A stretch of DNA of 60,000 nucleotides from Hydractinia symbiolongicarpus (GCF_029227915.1 NC_079880.1:14962001-15022000), one strand, 5' to 3'; numbered from the stretch's first letter, positions 40,791 to 53,576 are shown. Notes: generated from the sequence alone by a model not told the origin. A program made the numbers and translations.

Positions 40791-41500
40791 TACACATTCT
40801 ATAATAACATCATTGAAATCTAAAATAATGCATTACTTGATGTAAAATATAATATATTTCTGTAGAAGGTCAGTAATATATACCCCAGACCAACTAACTC
40901 TAAAACTGAAAGTTTTAACACGCTTCCTCCAGTCATTGTAGTATATATTAAAATTATGAACTGTAATAGCAAAATGAACAATCATTTAAATAATCAGTTT
41001 AGCATGTGATTGATGTAACCTGTTTTATTAGTAGAAGTTGATGGAGAATAACATTCATCGTTATTATTTTAAGCAGTATTCTTCTCATCATCTGTTTTTC
41101 ATTGTGCTTCATCAGTAACTGAATATGATGAAAAGTTATAGAAATCAGTGTCAAAGAGGCATTATTTAGGCATGCTGCTAGTTATGTACATGTTGCTTTT
41201 CTTAAAGGTGTTGTCTTTAACGGATGCGCAACACTTATCAGCTATACATCACAATGTAGCTATGTATTTTAACCTTTCAGACATTAGGCATTGTTTTACA
41301 ACAATAAACTCCATATTTTCTTTTTTTAAAAAAACCTTGGCGTCAAGGTAATAAGTATGTCAAAATCTTTCAGCGCATATAGTCAATACACATGGTACGT
41401 TTCGTAAGGGTTCTCTCCTTACCTGTACTTAGACCAGGTATATTTCTTTGTTTGTATTCATTTTTGAGCTTCCTTCTGAGCCTCCTAAAAAATGTCACAA
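40791..41500. other. No recognised gene
   Basis: Short open frames only; a 67-codon plus-strand frame (41148-41351) has no known motif. Confidence 0.4.
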
Positions 41501-41519
41501 AACAACCTTTCTGAGAACC

Positions 41520-42093
41520 GGGTCAAAGGAAAAAAATCTAAAGTGTCAGGTATACTACACCTGGCCAAAGATTGGAAGATCGTTGCTGACACACTCGAAC
41601 TAAATGTTTCCTAGCCATATTGCCATTTCTGAGCTTAAACCAGACCTTGTGTTATATCAAATGGCGTTGAGCGTGTTATTATCGTGGAACTCACTTGCTC
41701 ATGTGAGGAAAACATGATTACTTGGCACTCCACCAAAGTTGCCAAATATTCCTGTTTAGTGAATGTGATATGGTTAATGGCTGACAAGTAGATTTTTTCG
41801 CAGTGGAAGTAGGAGCAAGAGGATATTGTGCAAGAATCACCACTGCCTGTTTAAAAAGAATGGATTTCACCAACAAACTTGCTTATTCTACTGCAAATGA
41901 TCTCAGTGAAATCAGTATGAGGTCTTCTTTTTGTATCTGGCTGGCACGTGAATCTAATGTTTGGTCAACTGACTCCTTAATGCAATTACCCAAATCCAAG
42001 CAGGCGTTGCCCAAGTGGAGACCAAGGGTGTTTCATCTCGCCAAAAGGGGCCATCTAAAAAGGTTAGCCAAAATAAAAATGACACTCAATTAG
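41520..42093 (+). pseudogene. PD-(D/E)XK-like domain of the USP element, copy 4
   Basis: Shifted frames give SGILHLAKDWKIVADTLEL, then ELKPDLVLYQMAL, RVIIVELTCSCEENMITWHS and TKVAKYS, then (in frame from 41803) VEVGARGYCARITTACLKRM and SSFCIWLARESNVWS, ending at TAA 42093. The order 'PDLVL...VIIVELT' fits a PD-(D/E)XK fold with Asp, Glu and a downstream Lys; the 'EVGARGY' tail follows. Three frame changes make it a pseudogene. The USP Cys box starts about 20 bases later in another frame. Confidence 0.65.
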
Positions 42094-42103
42094 TGTCTAT
42101 AAA

Positions 42104-43034
42104 AACATCGGTTTTTTAAACAAAGGCAACACTTGTTACGCCAACGTCATTTTGCAAGTATTAAGTGCCATCCCAAAACTCTGGCGCCAGAGTGGGTCAG
42201 AATTGTTTCATTTGTCACCTATTACGAGGTCTATTTCGCTCAACATGGCGAAGCTGAAGCAATCATTGTCACCTGTTCACCCTTCGAATTTTTTCTGGGC
42301 CCTTGAACGTCAAATGCACTCTGATGGGAAAGTGGACTTCCAATTTAATACTCGGCAAGATGTAGCAGAGATTTTTTTTGTGGTTTTGGACGCACTTAAG
42401 TGATTTTCCCCGATTGCTGCAGATAAAATGTCAACTGAAATCTCAATGTCCGTAAGCTGTAACACCTGCCTGTCCACCTCGGTAAAAGTCGAAATGCAGG
42501 ACATTTTAACACTGCCAATGACATCTTAAATCCAATCTTGTGTCAACAAATTTTTAGAACTGGAAACTCTAACTGATGGAAACAAGTGGTTTTGTCCTCA
42601 ATGCTTTGCACATAGAGAGAGTACTAGAGAAAAGCAAATCAGCAGGAGTAGTGATACCTTATTCCTGCATCTTTTGAAACATAGTGAACATCTGGTGAAA
42701 GACAACAGAGTTGTTGAATGTGTTTCTTTACGTGAGTCTCTCCTGAAACTACCTCTTGTCAGTAATACGGATACAATGTTTAATCAGAACTCCTCATTGT
42801 TAAAAACAAATAATCACTCCGGTACGTTGACTGCAGGTCATTATTGGGCGTATGTTAAGGATCCCGCCACAAATTCACACTGCAACGATAGAGCGGTTTG
42901 CAAATGCTCTCCCCCTATTCTCAACAACAATTCATGTTATATTCTTTGGTTACGTTCGCTGTTTATCCGTTTTTTCCTTCTTTCTTTTACATTTATCATT
43001 ACGTTTGTAAAACCTGTACTTCCAGGGTCATAGG
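42104..43034 (+). pseudogene. USP-type ubiquitin hydrolase, copy 4 (nearly full catalytic domain)
   Basis: KNIGFLNKGNTCYANVILQV is the Cys box; then LSPITRSISLNMA, NTRQDVAEIFFVVLDALK (QQD-like box), a TGA, then SVSCNTC and WFCPQC (the two halves of a zinc site), LFLHLLKHSEHLVKDNR and, near the end, NNHSGTLTAGHYWAYVKDPA with the catalytic His in GHYWAY, followed by CNDRAV. Apart from two internal stops and at least one frame change, all core USP boxes are in order. No intron is visible. It lies immediately downstream of the nuclease-like domain on the same strand. Confidence 0.88.
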
Positions 43035-43144
43035 GAAGGAAAATGCAAATCCGAGCGGTTTTGTATTACCCCAGCTAGTTTACCGTCAATACCCAGAGGG
43101 TAAAAAGTTCAGCTCACTGTTCTCTGGTAACTTAAAAGAAGCTT

Positions 43145-43395
43145 AGCACGGAGGTTTGCTTTCAGCTTGTCTTTGGGTGTAACGATCCGACTCTTTACCC
43201 CAGTTCAGTAAGGTCCCCAAGTTTACTAACTTGGTCTTCAGGCTTGACAACCCTGCTGTCCTTAGTCAAAAAATGTACAGGCTGGTCCTGTTATGACAAC
43301 CTCCTGTGTAAGGCTGAGTGTTGGGTCCTGTAACACATGTGGAAAGGTACAGTCAGAGTCACAAGTTCTGGCGCACAGGAGGGTTTTTATTTAAT
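43145..43395 (+). repeat. Family 1 3' region of USP copy 4
   Basis: CCAAGT-TTACTA-ACTTGG hairpin (43217-43234), CAGG-CTTGACAAC-CCTG hairpin (43239-43255), GTGTAAGGCTGAGTGTTGGG block (about 43300-43325) and the CACATGTGG/TCTGGCGCACAG block. The terminal palindrome is missing, so this copy is 3'-truncated or switches into other sequence. Confidence 0.85.
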
Positions 43396-43509
43396 TCTTT
43401 TTTATAATATATATTTTTGAGATATACATTTTTTCTATTTGTGTTTGTTCTGTAACTAGTCCGTTTATGTTGTTCGCTCTGTCTTGTGTCGTATTGTTTG
43501 TGATTGAAG

Positions 43510-43700
43510 GATTGTTTTTCTCTTTAAGATTTTCTCAAAGAATAGTTATAGGTCCAATTTGGACAGCACTCATGCTTGTAATAAGCAAGAAAGTGTATTC
43601 AGCACCTTCTTCTGGGAGCCTAATCCCAATTTATTTACATCCACCGTCACTGCAGGCAAGATACTTCAGTGCAGCTTGCTGTATTGTAAACCTTTTTCAT
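43510..43700 (+). repeat. Dispersed repeat family 3, second copy
   Basis: Matches 30890-31080 and ends in CAGCTTGCTG (43672-43681) plus TATTGTAAAC. It lies about 115 bases downstream of the truncated family 1 3' region. Confidence 0.85.
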
Positions 43701-44149
43701 AAAGAAATAGGGATCTAATATCATAAACGACTTAACGAAATCAAAAAATACCTTGCCGTCCGGTTTCAACAAAGGTCAATAAATGACCGATTTCCAAATG
43801 GTTACAAGAAAAGACTCTTTGTTCTTCCTGACCTAAAATAATCAAACATTGTTCATTGTTCTTTACTACGTAAAGCTTCCGTGCCACGGCTTTATAGAGT
43901 TTATTCCTGTAAGAAGAATATGTTCTCTTTAGTATTATGAAGACGAAAAACATTAACGATTTTTCAGTTAATATTCAAATATATACGTCCGTCCCTCTAG
44001 TGGCAGCGAAGTCCTCGTGACGCAAACCACCTCCTTGAATTAACACCAACGTGCGAATCGCATTAAAAACCAACATTATTCACAAATTTTGATTTTTAAT
44101 GTTCAAAGAAATTGAAAAGCAAATAGCCCTAAGAGTACAAGCATTCTTT

Positions 44150-44540
44150 TAATTCCTAGATGTCTCTAGCGATAGATTTTTGTAATGTGAGGTCCTTTTC
44201 CGTAAGCAATATTTGTCGCAGTTTCCATGACAAACAAGAAGAAAAAAAATCTTTAATTTCTTCTTCTGCGTTATTGAAGTCGCGTGTTTATGATACGCGT
44301 AATGAAGCCTGTGATGATTTCGTCTTTCTTTTGCTTTTCCTGTTTGAAAATATACCTCTCATAGGTAATATTCGTTCGAGGTAGGTTAAAAATTTGCTGA
44401 AAATTTTTCACATACATCGTTATCAACTTTTATTGTGTTGTAAATGTCCTTTCCAGCTAAGCGTAGGTAGAAGCAAAGCTTTTTTGTGTGCGTCTTGCGT
44501 CATTCCTGCCGCTAGTAAATGCTTGTTAAAATCATCTAAC
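44150..44540 (-). pseudogene. Ty3/gypsy gag fragment
   Basis: Minus-strand frames give FNKHLLAAGMTQDAHKKALL (gag N-terminus), NITYERYIFKQEKQKKDEII, then CDFNNAEEEIKD (after a shift) and KLRQILLTEKDLTLQKSIAR. This is the standard gag order 'F..YL.A.G....K.A.LL', 'F..R.Q..E', 'C.F', 'LR..LL.E..LTL..AI'. Frameshifts separate the parts, and no pol adjoins it. Confidence 0.65.
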
Positions 44541-44831
44541 TATGGTGGTCCGTCGCTCCCATAAGAAAAAATAAATAAGAAAGAAAAAGGAGAAAATTAA
44601 AAAAAAATACAAATAAAATCTAAAAAATAAATAAAGACGTTATAAAAAAAATAAAAAAATGTATGTGGCCCATGGCTGTCACTGCCATCGGTACCGGCAA
44701 TTTAGTGCAAAAGCATGCAGTAAAGATAAACAAACATGGCGGCTCGGGTACGTAACGACGCGTGGCAAAGTGATAGGATTTTAGAGAAAGCCTTGCATAC
44801 TTAAGTTAAGTCGAACTTTTCACGAAAAGAA

Positions 44832-45462
44832 ATGATGGATTTTCTTCGGTTGGACTTCTCACAGTATACTTGTAATATAAGAACGCTCGATAGACGCCTA
44901 CGATATTTTGACATCTATTTTATTGATAAAAATACAATTGTGGAAGATGTTCAAAATGCTGTTGCAAAAGAGCTAGAGGGACCTGGTACGCTGCTTGGCT
45001 ACCGTGCTATGCATTAAAAGTTGAGAAAAGCGCACAATTTTTGTGCACCAAGAGCTGTTATTCATGCAGTTATGTATTTAGCAGATCCAGCTGCCCTTGA
45101 GGAAAGAAAGCCATGCTTCAAAAAAAGTAAGCCGAAGGAAATTTTACGTCTAAAGGCCCCAATTGGGTACATTCTCTTGATGGCCATGATAAGTTAATGG
45201 GATGTCAAAATAGCACCTTCCCTATTGCTGTATATGGCTCAATAGATACATGGAGTAGAAAAATAATGTGGCTCAAAGTGTGGAGCAGTAATAACAATCC
45301 AAAACTTATTGCTAGGTTCTATTTGGAGTACTTAGCAGAAAGTGAAATAATTTCAAGACATATCAGGATAGACAAGGGTACAGAAACTGGACACATGGCT
45401 GCCTTACACGCATCAACTTCTATGAGCTATGTGTCTATTATGTCATGCTTTGCAGAAACTTG
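44832..45462 (+). pseudogene. Integrase-core pseudogene (relative of the 4.7 kb copy)
   Basis: The first frame starts MMDFLRLDFSQYTCNIRTLD and ends GTLLGYRAMH at a TAA. After frame changes come SLDGHDKLMG-type residues and, in frame from 45197, STFPIAVYGSIDTWSRKIMW, LARFYLEYL-like residues and HIRIDKGTETGHMAAL, where DKGTE holds the second catalytic Asp. It aligns block for block with 4736-5079 and extends further 3'. Stops and shifts make it inactive. The last 250 bases (to about 45750) are unrecognised. Confidence 0.72.
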
Positions 45463-45759
45463 ACGTATATGTATACTGGTAAAAAGCACTTTGCACCAAT
45501 TTGACCTTAATTGTTATAGGGAAGATTGTCGAAAGTCTATCAATAAGTGGGCCAAGACGCTGCTGCAACTCCACCCTGCAAGAATCTTTTGCAATGGAAG
45601 AAAAACTCAGCCATTTTAAAAACTTTAAAAATCAGTGGGACACAGCCTAAATTATTTACAGTTGCAGATGTTGACGGTTTGTGTTCGGATGAAAAAAAAT
45701 TACTTACAAAGTACAAAAGCGTACTTCTTCGATTTAGATCATATAGGTGACCGTTGTAA

Positions 45760-47011
45760 CTTTTTTATTTTGTTTATTGATTCATTTGTTTACTTTATTG
45801 TTGACTGATAACCAGTGCATATGAAAATGGGGCTTGACACAAAAAATAAGAAAATGATAAACAAAACAGAATCAATAAACTTAAATCATAAAAAACAAGA
45901 CGTATAATATACGTAAACTAGCTCGCGCTATCTAAAATGAATAACTATTTGAGAAAAGTCTGATGGAGCAGTGGGGATTATCTTCGATGAAATAATTCCT
46001 AACTGTCATTTTTACGGCTCTCTTTCGTAAAAAAAGAGCTGACTAGGTTGTAGCCCCTCCCTCCTGCCGTTCCCACATATTTATTCTGATTTTTCTTGTT
46101 TTAAGTGACCAACTCGATGAACAACTGCAATCCATCCTTTTGGAACGATTATCTAATTTTGTGAAGTTGCTTCGATTACTGTCCCACGACGACGTATTCA
46201 ACACAAACATTCCAGAAATATATATTCAGTTTTTTATAGGACATATTATAAATTTTGAGTGTACTCATGGTGTTTTGGAATAGTGGCAGAGGCCTCAGAA
46301 ATACGAGGAAATTTTTCGGATCTCGCGGAATCACAAAGTATTTTATATTGACGAATAAATTATGACTTAATAATAAGTACACCATATATAGACGTGAGAC
46401 GTGAGACTCTCCAGTGCTACTCAGTTTTTTTCAACCTAAGAAGCACCAGAGAGAGGAGATTCTGTAAGACGTGTGAATGTCGAATGTCACGCTAGACCAT
46501 GAACTTTGTGACGGTTCACCTATATCATATATCTCCACAGAACAAATCATTGCTACTACATACAATGTTTTCTATTTTCGTTACTCCGTAAGAAGTGCGG
46601 AATAGACCAAAATATAAATATTGCTTGTCTGCTTTACGAAATCGTAAAATTGCAGCTTCAGGCGGGGCATGTTGACAGGCAAAGATGTGTGCACGTTGCG
46701 TATTGGCAAGTTATGGTGAGAACATCGCAGTAGAGCCACGGAAACACAAGATGCAGCAAATATTACAGATGGTGCGTGTTTATACGCTACTGACACTTAA
46801 CTGCCACGAAATTTTCTGAAAACCTTGACGGTAAAATTCTTCAAAGGACACTTGCCAATCGCCGCGCCGTCCGCTTTCTCGTGGCCGATGTAACACTATT
46901 ATCTGCGAATGGTATTACGTGATCAGGCGTCGCACAGGAAACTGGCAACGAGAGGGCAGTTTAGTAAACCTTAAAGAACCTCCGCCATTCGCTACGACCT
47001 TTTGCCCTATA
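45760..47011. other. No recognised gene
   Basis: Short frames only. Around 46.4-46.9 kb there are moderately GC-rich tracts without recognisable coding pattern. Confidence 0.4.
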
Positions 47012-47227
47012 CCGTAATTATCTGATTACCGTATTTGAGTAAAGCCTACGAATAATTGTTAAGATATTCTTTTTTTCATGTCATTTTCGAATAAGCGCTT
47101 CCCCCAAAGAACTTAGTTTTCTAATTGAGCACCCTTTTTCCGGTTCAAGGGGGGGGGGGGTCATTAAATTTTCCAGCTCGTAGAGGGGGGGTCATTTGAG
47201 TAGGGGTGCTAATTCGGATAATTACGG
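47012..47227. mobile_element. Small Tc1/mariner-like MITE
   Basis: Terminal inverted repeats CCGTAATTATC (47012-47022) and GATAATTACGG (47217-47227), flanked on both sides by TA. 216 bases, non-coding, with two G runs (about 47150-47160 and 47185-47191). Confidence 0.7.
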
Positions 47228-47910
47228 TATGAGAGAGGTCTTGAATGGCAGTTTTTTTATACCGAGAAATTTTCGTGTTTCCTGTACATGAATTAACATT
47301 TTGAAGGCCATTTTGTGTGAAGGAAATTACCGAAATACAGAAACAAGTCTTACCTAGGCCGAACATATGTTGTATTAAAGGGGAAAAAAATTGGGCTAAT
47401 CTCGCTAACCGGCCTGTACAGAGATCCCGTAGCGGAGGTTCAGTTTGCTAGACAAACCCCGGCAGGAATCAACTTCGAAAAGTGTATATTGCATTCAGCT
47501 TACGCGGCCAGTCTTGCATATGTTAAAAATAATGGTATATTCAAGAGACATGGTGAACTAATGCTATAGAAAAACAGAAAATAAAAACATGGAAGTATCA
47601 CTTTTTATTGATATATTTCAAATAACACAATGTAACTTTGAGAACTTGCTGTACAAAATAAAAAGTTCTCGTCGAAATGACATGTTTACAGAGAAGGTTC
47701 AGATAACAAACTATGGGAAAGTATCAGGAAACTTTCATAACCTGCTGTGTTTCGCTTAGTACCAACAACAACAACAAAAAAACAGTCAAAATGATATCGC
47801 TGGAGAACAGCTTACAATAACATAACTCAAACTATGGAAAAAACACTTTACAATGTCAGGAGTTTTAAATTAAACAGAGAGTATCTTGGATAGCAAGGCA
47901 CAACTGAAAA

Positions 47911-48951
47911 TCAATGTTTCTCGACTTTAAGCACCATTTTATTTGTGATGTCGAACGATACATTGACAAATGTGGTACAGTTGAACAGTTGTTTCGCAAG
48001 ATCATCTTCACTATCTAATGTTAAATCAAGCACCTCCTTCAATACATGTACCTGATCGTTTTTAAAGAAAAGTGGCAAACATTGATTCGTCTCAACATCG
48101 GAAATGAGTAAATTTAACGACCACATTGAGACAAATGCTGTTGATAAAATTGTGCAGTTACATCTATCACAGTGGACACTTTTTTCAGTAGCAGCTGTAG
48201 TTCTCCTGTTGCAACTTGGACACAGAAGGAGTTGTACCACCTTGGAAACACCAATTATCTTCCCTATTATTGTAGAACTGGTCAATGTTGACTCATTGTC
48301 AGCAGTTGTACAAAGCTTCTTAAATGCACTCTTTTCTTCGAACTGAAATTTTTCCGCTAATGTAGTGTTTAGGTAGTAATTACCTCTGAAAAAATGCAAA
48401 CGCAGGTTTTTCAGAAGGTATGTCTTTCCAACCGATAAACTATTTACATCATTGCCATACAAGAACAGTTTTCTACATTGATTGGTATCTCGAACTAAAC
48501 ATTCCTGCTTGTCAATAGGGCCACCTTTTGTTTGGTGTGTCACTACTTCCATAACTTCAGCAACTTCAACTTGTGTGTTAACCAGTTGGCCGCTTGCAAG
48601 AGTGTTCATTTCCTGCAAAGTGACCACTGCATTTTTCACCAAATTTGAATTGTGCGGAAAAGAAACCATTTGAGAATCAAGTAACTTAACTTTTGTTAAA
48701 TCATTGAGAACGATGTCTTCTCTGGAATGAGTAAATTTGCTGATTTTCACTGGCGACTTGGCATCCATTATTTCGCCAAATATTTTCCGTTTAGTGGGCG
48801 AAAAGCAGACTGCTTTTTTCGAAGATTTCTCCATCTGAAGAAGGCAATTGAAGTACTGTGCACCACTAGTCGAAGCTTTTTTCACCGGACTGACTGCATG
48901 TATGAAGCAAATAGCTAAAAAAAGGCAAACAAATTTCAGTTGACGTGTCAT
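47911..48951 (-). CDS. RPA-like OB-fold and zinc-finger protein
   Basis: 346 codons, the longest undamaged non-RT, non-Helitron frame here. From about residue 30: YFNCLLQMEKSSKKAVCFSP, KSPVKISKF, an OB-fold-like centre (LVRDTNQCRKLFLYGNDVNS, LSVGKTYLLKNLRLHFFRGN) and a C4 zinc site (Cys 244, 247, 261, 264 in LLCPSC...HCDRC) as in the RPA1 C-terminal DNA-binding domain, then a second OB-like half. The hydrophobic first 20 residues (FVCLFLAICFIHAV) look like a signal peptide but may be intron: a plausible acceptor (TACATGCAG) sits right after them. A Ser/Thr-rich possible upstream exon lies at 49110-49270. Probably binds single-stranded DNA. It lies 4.6 kb from the Helentron, same strand. Confidence 0.65.
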   Translation of the reverse strand: MTRQLKFVCLFLAICFIHAVSPVKKASTSGAQYFNCLLQMEKSSKKAVCFSPTKRKIFGEIMDAKSPVKISKFTHSREDIVLNDLTKVKLLDSQMVSFPHNSNLVKNAVVTLQEMNTLASGQLVNTQVEVAEVMEVVTHQTKGGPIDKQECLVRDTNQCRKLFLYGNDVNSLSVGKTYLLKNLRLHFFRGNYYLNTTLAEKFQFEEKSAFKKLCTTADNESTLTSSTIIGKIIGVSKVVQLLLCPSCNRRTTAATEKSVHCDRCNCTILSTAFVSMWSLNLLISDVETNQCLPLFFKNDQVHVLKEVLDLTLDSEDDLAKQLFNCTTFVNVSFDITNKMVLKVEKH

Positions 48952-51900
48952 TATTCAACTTGTGTTTCGGTGTTGTAGCCTAGGCCGCTAGAATAAGTAC
49001 AAGGATATCTCAAATGGAACACTTAGTTTACTTCGCACTCAAAAAATCTTAACAGTCAATCAACAAAATTTGTCACAATAACCAGAGAAACAAAAGCTTA
49101 CCATCAGTTTCACTGTTCAAATTTTTGACGTTGTAGCAGATGTTTTGTCACTCGCTGCAGGTGTAGAAGAACTAACAGCTTTTTTACTGCTCGCATCTCC
49201 TGATGACGTAGTAGAAATTCTGTCACTTGTCGCAGATGTTGAAGTGTTGAATTGATCAGGCTTGGCTAATATATAAAAAAAGTGCTATAAGCTCTATTAC
49301 TGGGGTGATCAACAGAACCATGATGCTTGAGGCTTCATAATCTTATTGCGAAATAAATCTATGTCAAACATACCAAAATTGAAAAGATTTCAGCCAACGA
49401 TTTCAGCCAACGACACCAGCCCGCCAATACATCCAGAAAACCCAGCGCCCATTCTTAATCACCCAACATTGAGAAATCGGAAAACAAGTTACTCTCAACA
49501 AACAAGGCTTTGACAAAAATACCTGAGTCTTCCAGGAAACTTTATCAACGTATGTTTCATAGCATTAGTTTCACTTTGAAATTGGGAAAGAAAGAGAAAA
49601 AATAGTCTGGCTATCGGGACGACCAGTTAGTGCTTTCCATGATTTTGCTATTAAAAACTCAATCAGAAAACAGATTCACCTTTCAAATTACTTGACATTG
49701 TTCACCACGTCTTCTTCGCAGCCGTCCCTTGAACTTGACCTTGAAAAAGAGGAAGTTTCAAAACGCAGAAGGAAGTTCATATGGCACATGGTGAGAAACA
49801 ATACGAAAAAAATTTGGCCAATCAGATGCCGTCCTATACTATCGAATTTTTCTCTTGCTTGCCTACCACGAGGGGGGGGGGGATTTAGAAGTAACTGCAA
49901 AAATTTCGTACACAAAACAGGAAAAAGACTTGTGTTAATACCATTTTTCGATGAAACTGTAAATTCATAAATAACAGGTAAAAAGTTTCAGATTAATCAA
50001 CAATGAGGTTTCACAGAGAAAAAACTTGGTTTACAATGACCCCCGTACACAAGGCCTCGGTCCTGGGGTCAGGCTCTGAAAAATACGTACAGCAAAATGC
50101 GATTTCGAATCCCAGTTTTTCTGAAACCAGGGCCTCAGGCAGGGGAATTACCATCATAACGACGTAAACCACATATTCATCTTCAAAACATTAACAACAT
50201 CATTCGCCCTGGCGTGTTGCTTTTTTCAGCTCTGGCTGAGACTCTCGAGCAACGAGAAGGTTGCGAAAAGTAATGTAATCAAATAAATGAAAAGCCCTTA
50301 GCAGGGTGAAAGGTTTCGGAATTTCATATTTTCTTTCTCGTCATTCCGCAGTAAAATGTTTCAAATCAGCTTTTTCAAACAGGTGTTGAGACGTCCGTTT
50401 CGGAGGGAAATCTCAAGTATCGGCACAGAGCTTTGGAAGGGAGAGATCGCACAGCCCTGGGTTCGAGGTTGTTGATATGCAACTTTGTGAAGTAAAGATT
50501 TTTAAAATCGTTGGGAGGACGGCGTTTCATATATGTTAGAAACGCTGTCCCAACGTCGAAAAGTTTCAATGTGCCCCTGGGAACGAAGTTGCATTTTGAG
50601 CATGCTATACACCGTGAATTTCTATGACCATCCTCGCAACTGTCGGGCGCAACAGCTCGAGAAATCAATGGGGCGGCGTCAAATAGGCTAAAGGGCCGAG
50701 GTGCGATACTATTGCTCTCTCATATCTCATTTCAGTGATAAGTCATTTTCAGAGCTTCCTTCTCCTTTCTTGTGCAAACGAAGAAGCGCTTGAAAATATG
50801 TCGCTGCTCGTGCCTAGTATGGTCATTTTGACTTTGTTTCCTGAGTGCAAATTGGTCTGAAATTTTTTTAATTTGTATATCATGCTTTGAACTGGGTGAG
50901 TGAATAAAATACATCTGTTTCATAAAACAAACCAAGACGTACGTAAAACAACTCGTATTCTTAGGCAGCTTAAAAAAATAATTATTTGAGGAAACACGTG
51001 GACATGAATTACACAATCATTACATTGGATCAATTTGTATATTTTTGTATATTATATCGTACAATGGACGGCTTTTGTCATTAATTTACAAAAAACATAC
51101 AATTTTGAATCGCATCACTATAACAGTATGTAATATAACATAATGTAATTGTCGGTAAGTTACATTTATCGTCAAATATTCAATACTTCAAAATCACAAT
51201 AAAACTGATTACAGTTGCCCTGATAACAAGAGGAACAACAGAACTTTACTTTGAAAATACATGTTCAACAGATCAGAAAAGGAAAACTCTCACTCACAAA
51301 AATAAAGGACACGATGGCACGTTTAAAAAAAACCGAATAGTCATTGATTTAATTCTCTTGAACAATTGTGTTGTAGTGGAGTATACAGATAAAATTATAC
51401 AAAAAAAAAATAATTATTCTAAATTCTGATTTCTCAACATTTTACAACTACTAAAATATCTCATTTGTTTAATACTCGATATCATAAATACAATAGCATC
51501 ATCCGTTTTTCGGCTTGATACCTTGACAATATCTTCATACTATAAACTAATATAACTACTATAGGCAATATGCAAAGAGTAAAAAATATTTTCAGCTTCT
51601 TGGTCTAGAAAAATATATATGTTAACAACATTCAAAATTAGGCAATTCATGGAAAACCTTATTTTGTATAGAAATGCTACAGAACAACAATCGAGTATTG
51701 TACTTGTTATGTTACCTTCTTTGGCAACGAATTTTTTTTTATCAACTGTCGTAGAATTTTCGAATGTTGTTTTAAATGTCATTCTCATCCGATTTAATTC
51801 TTAGAACTAATAAAGAAAAAATTGAATACTACAAGAAAAGATTTAACAAATACTATTAGAAGAAAGAAAATGGATTGGTTTATATACATAAAACATTTAC

Positions 51901-53576
51901 TTTGATATTGAATGATATATTACACTACAAGTGAACATATTGTTCATGCTTCAATGCACTTTCACAAGGCAATAAGGCATACATGAATCTTTCTCGTAGC
52001 ACCATTTGGATAAATGTTGTGTTCTGTTCAATAAAAAAATTTGAATAAATTGGCCACCTGTGATACAATAACAGTGTGTGTGGCTGAATTTTAAAGTTCA
52101 TCAATGCAAACTATGATTGAATAACCAAAGAGTGGAATTTACAGTATTTTTATCAGTAACTTTTATGAACAGCCATGAAGTTTCTTTATGACAGCTCTTT
52201 TATATACGTGACTATTGTTTTCATTACAAGGATTTATCGAATTCACGACATGCACAATACAATATTGCATACAAGTAACCGGATGTTGGATGCGACTGAG
52301 TAAGTTCATGTGTACAATGTTAATGAATTATGTTTGACATATTCTGATTGATAGCATAAATTCTTTGTCAATTATTGATGTGTACAAATCGAAATTTGTG
52401 AGAGTCAGATCATTTCTTCAAATTATTTCAAATATACTGAACATCGCAATGCATTTTGATTCATGAAGAAGTGAAATACATAGTTGAAGGATTTATACGT
52501 AAGTAAGCAAGATGTTAGAGGAGTTTGATGTAATTTTTTCTCCACATTATTTGATAGAATTGTGCTACAGGTGTCACATTTTTACTGTTCGATCAACGTA
52601 TACGATGAAAATATTCAACTTCTTTGAATTCTTCACACAACATATACCAGTTATCAACATTATAACCATTCCATATTTACACCTCATCTTGTTTGTGAAA
52701 GTGTTCTAATTCAATTAGAATTTGTTCATACCATAATTGCCATTTCAACAAATATTCATTCACATCAAATATAAATTAGCATCATTTATTCACAGTTATC
52801 TGAAAGACATTTAACATAATTTCTTACTTGTTTTAATTATCACATACAAATTTCGTTCAAGGATCTGAATTGTAATTTTGCACTCACAGCATCTAGGTTG
52901 AAGAAAATTGTGTTACAAAACAATCAATAGAATAGAAGTTGTGTGAAACAAGTATGGTTTTAACCAAAACACCAAAACATACGCAGCAAAAAACATATTT
53001 TACAAAAAATAAATTAATTGAACAATAAATTTATATAAATATTTGAAGAATTCTGTATAATGAACCACAATTTAATTAAAGTAAAGACTGGATGCTACTA
53101 TTATTTGAACTGCAAAACAAAAAGAAACGATTTTGGTGAAAGCAATTATTAAGAATTGTAAAAAAGATGAAATAGGTAGTTTCAGTGCAAACATTCTGTG
53201 TATTGAAAATTCAGCAAAATTATTGTCCAGAAAACTAGTAGTAGTATCCAGTATTTGGAGAAAAGGTGAGGGTCATAAGATTAATAGAATGAATACACTT
53301 ATGAAAACAGAAAAATACTTTTTAAAAAAAAACAATCCTTTCTAGAAAAGGTTCTATGTACATAGTTATAGCGATTTGCAAAAAAAAATAATTATTTGGG
53401 GACACAAGTTTTCTTGTATGCAGTAGAGCAGTAAAAACCTCCTCGATATAACCCGAACCGTCCCTCACCTTTTCTCCATTTCAAAAAAAGAAAGAAAAAA
53501 AAGAAATTAAAAAGCCCCCTTCTCTGAAGGAGGTGATCTTGAGCCCATAATCAAAGGCTTTGTATATATTTTTCTC
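48952..53576. other. Long AT-rich stretch without recognised genes
   Basis: Apart from the possible upstream exon at 49110-49270, only short unrecognised frames occur. A G10 run lies near 49873. Near 53515-53535 a CCTCCTTC/GAAGGGGG hairpin with T-rich flank (minus strand) lies just beyond the Helentron stop codon and may mark that element's 3' end. Confidence 0.4.

Noticed and set aside
48892-48951. Secretory signal peptide on the RPA-like ORF
   Set aside because: The hydrophobic start precedes a plausible splice acceptor and makes no sense for a nuclear DNA-binding protein; it is more likely translated intron.
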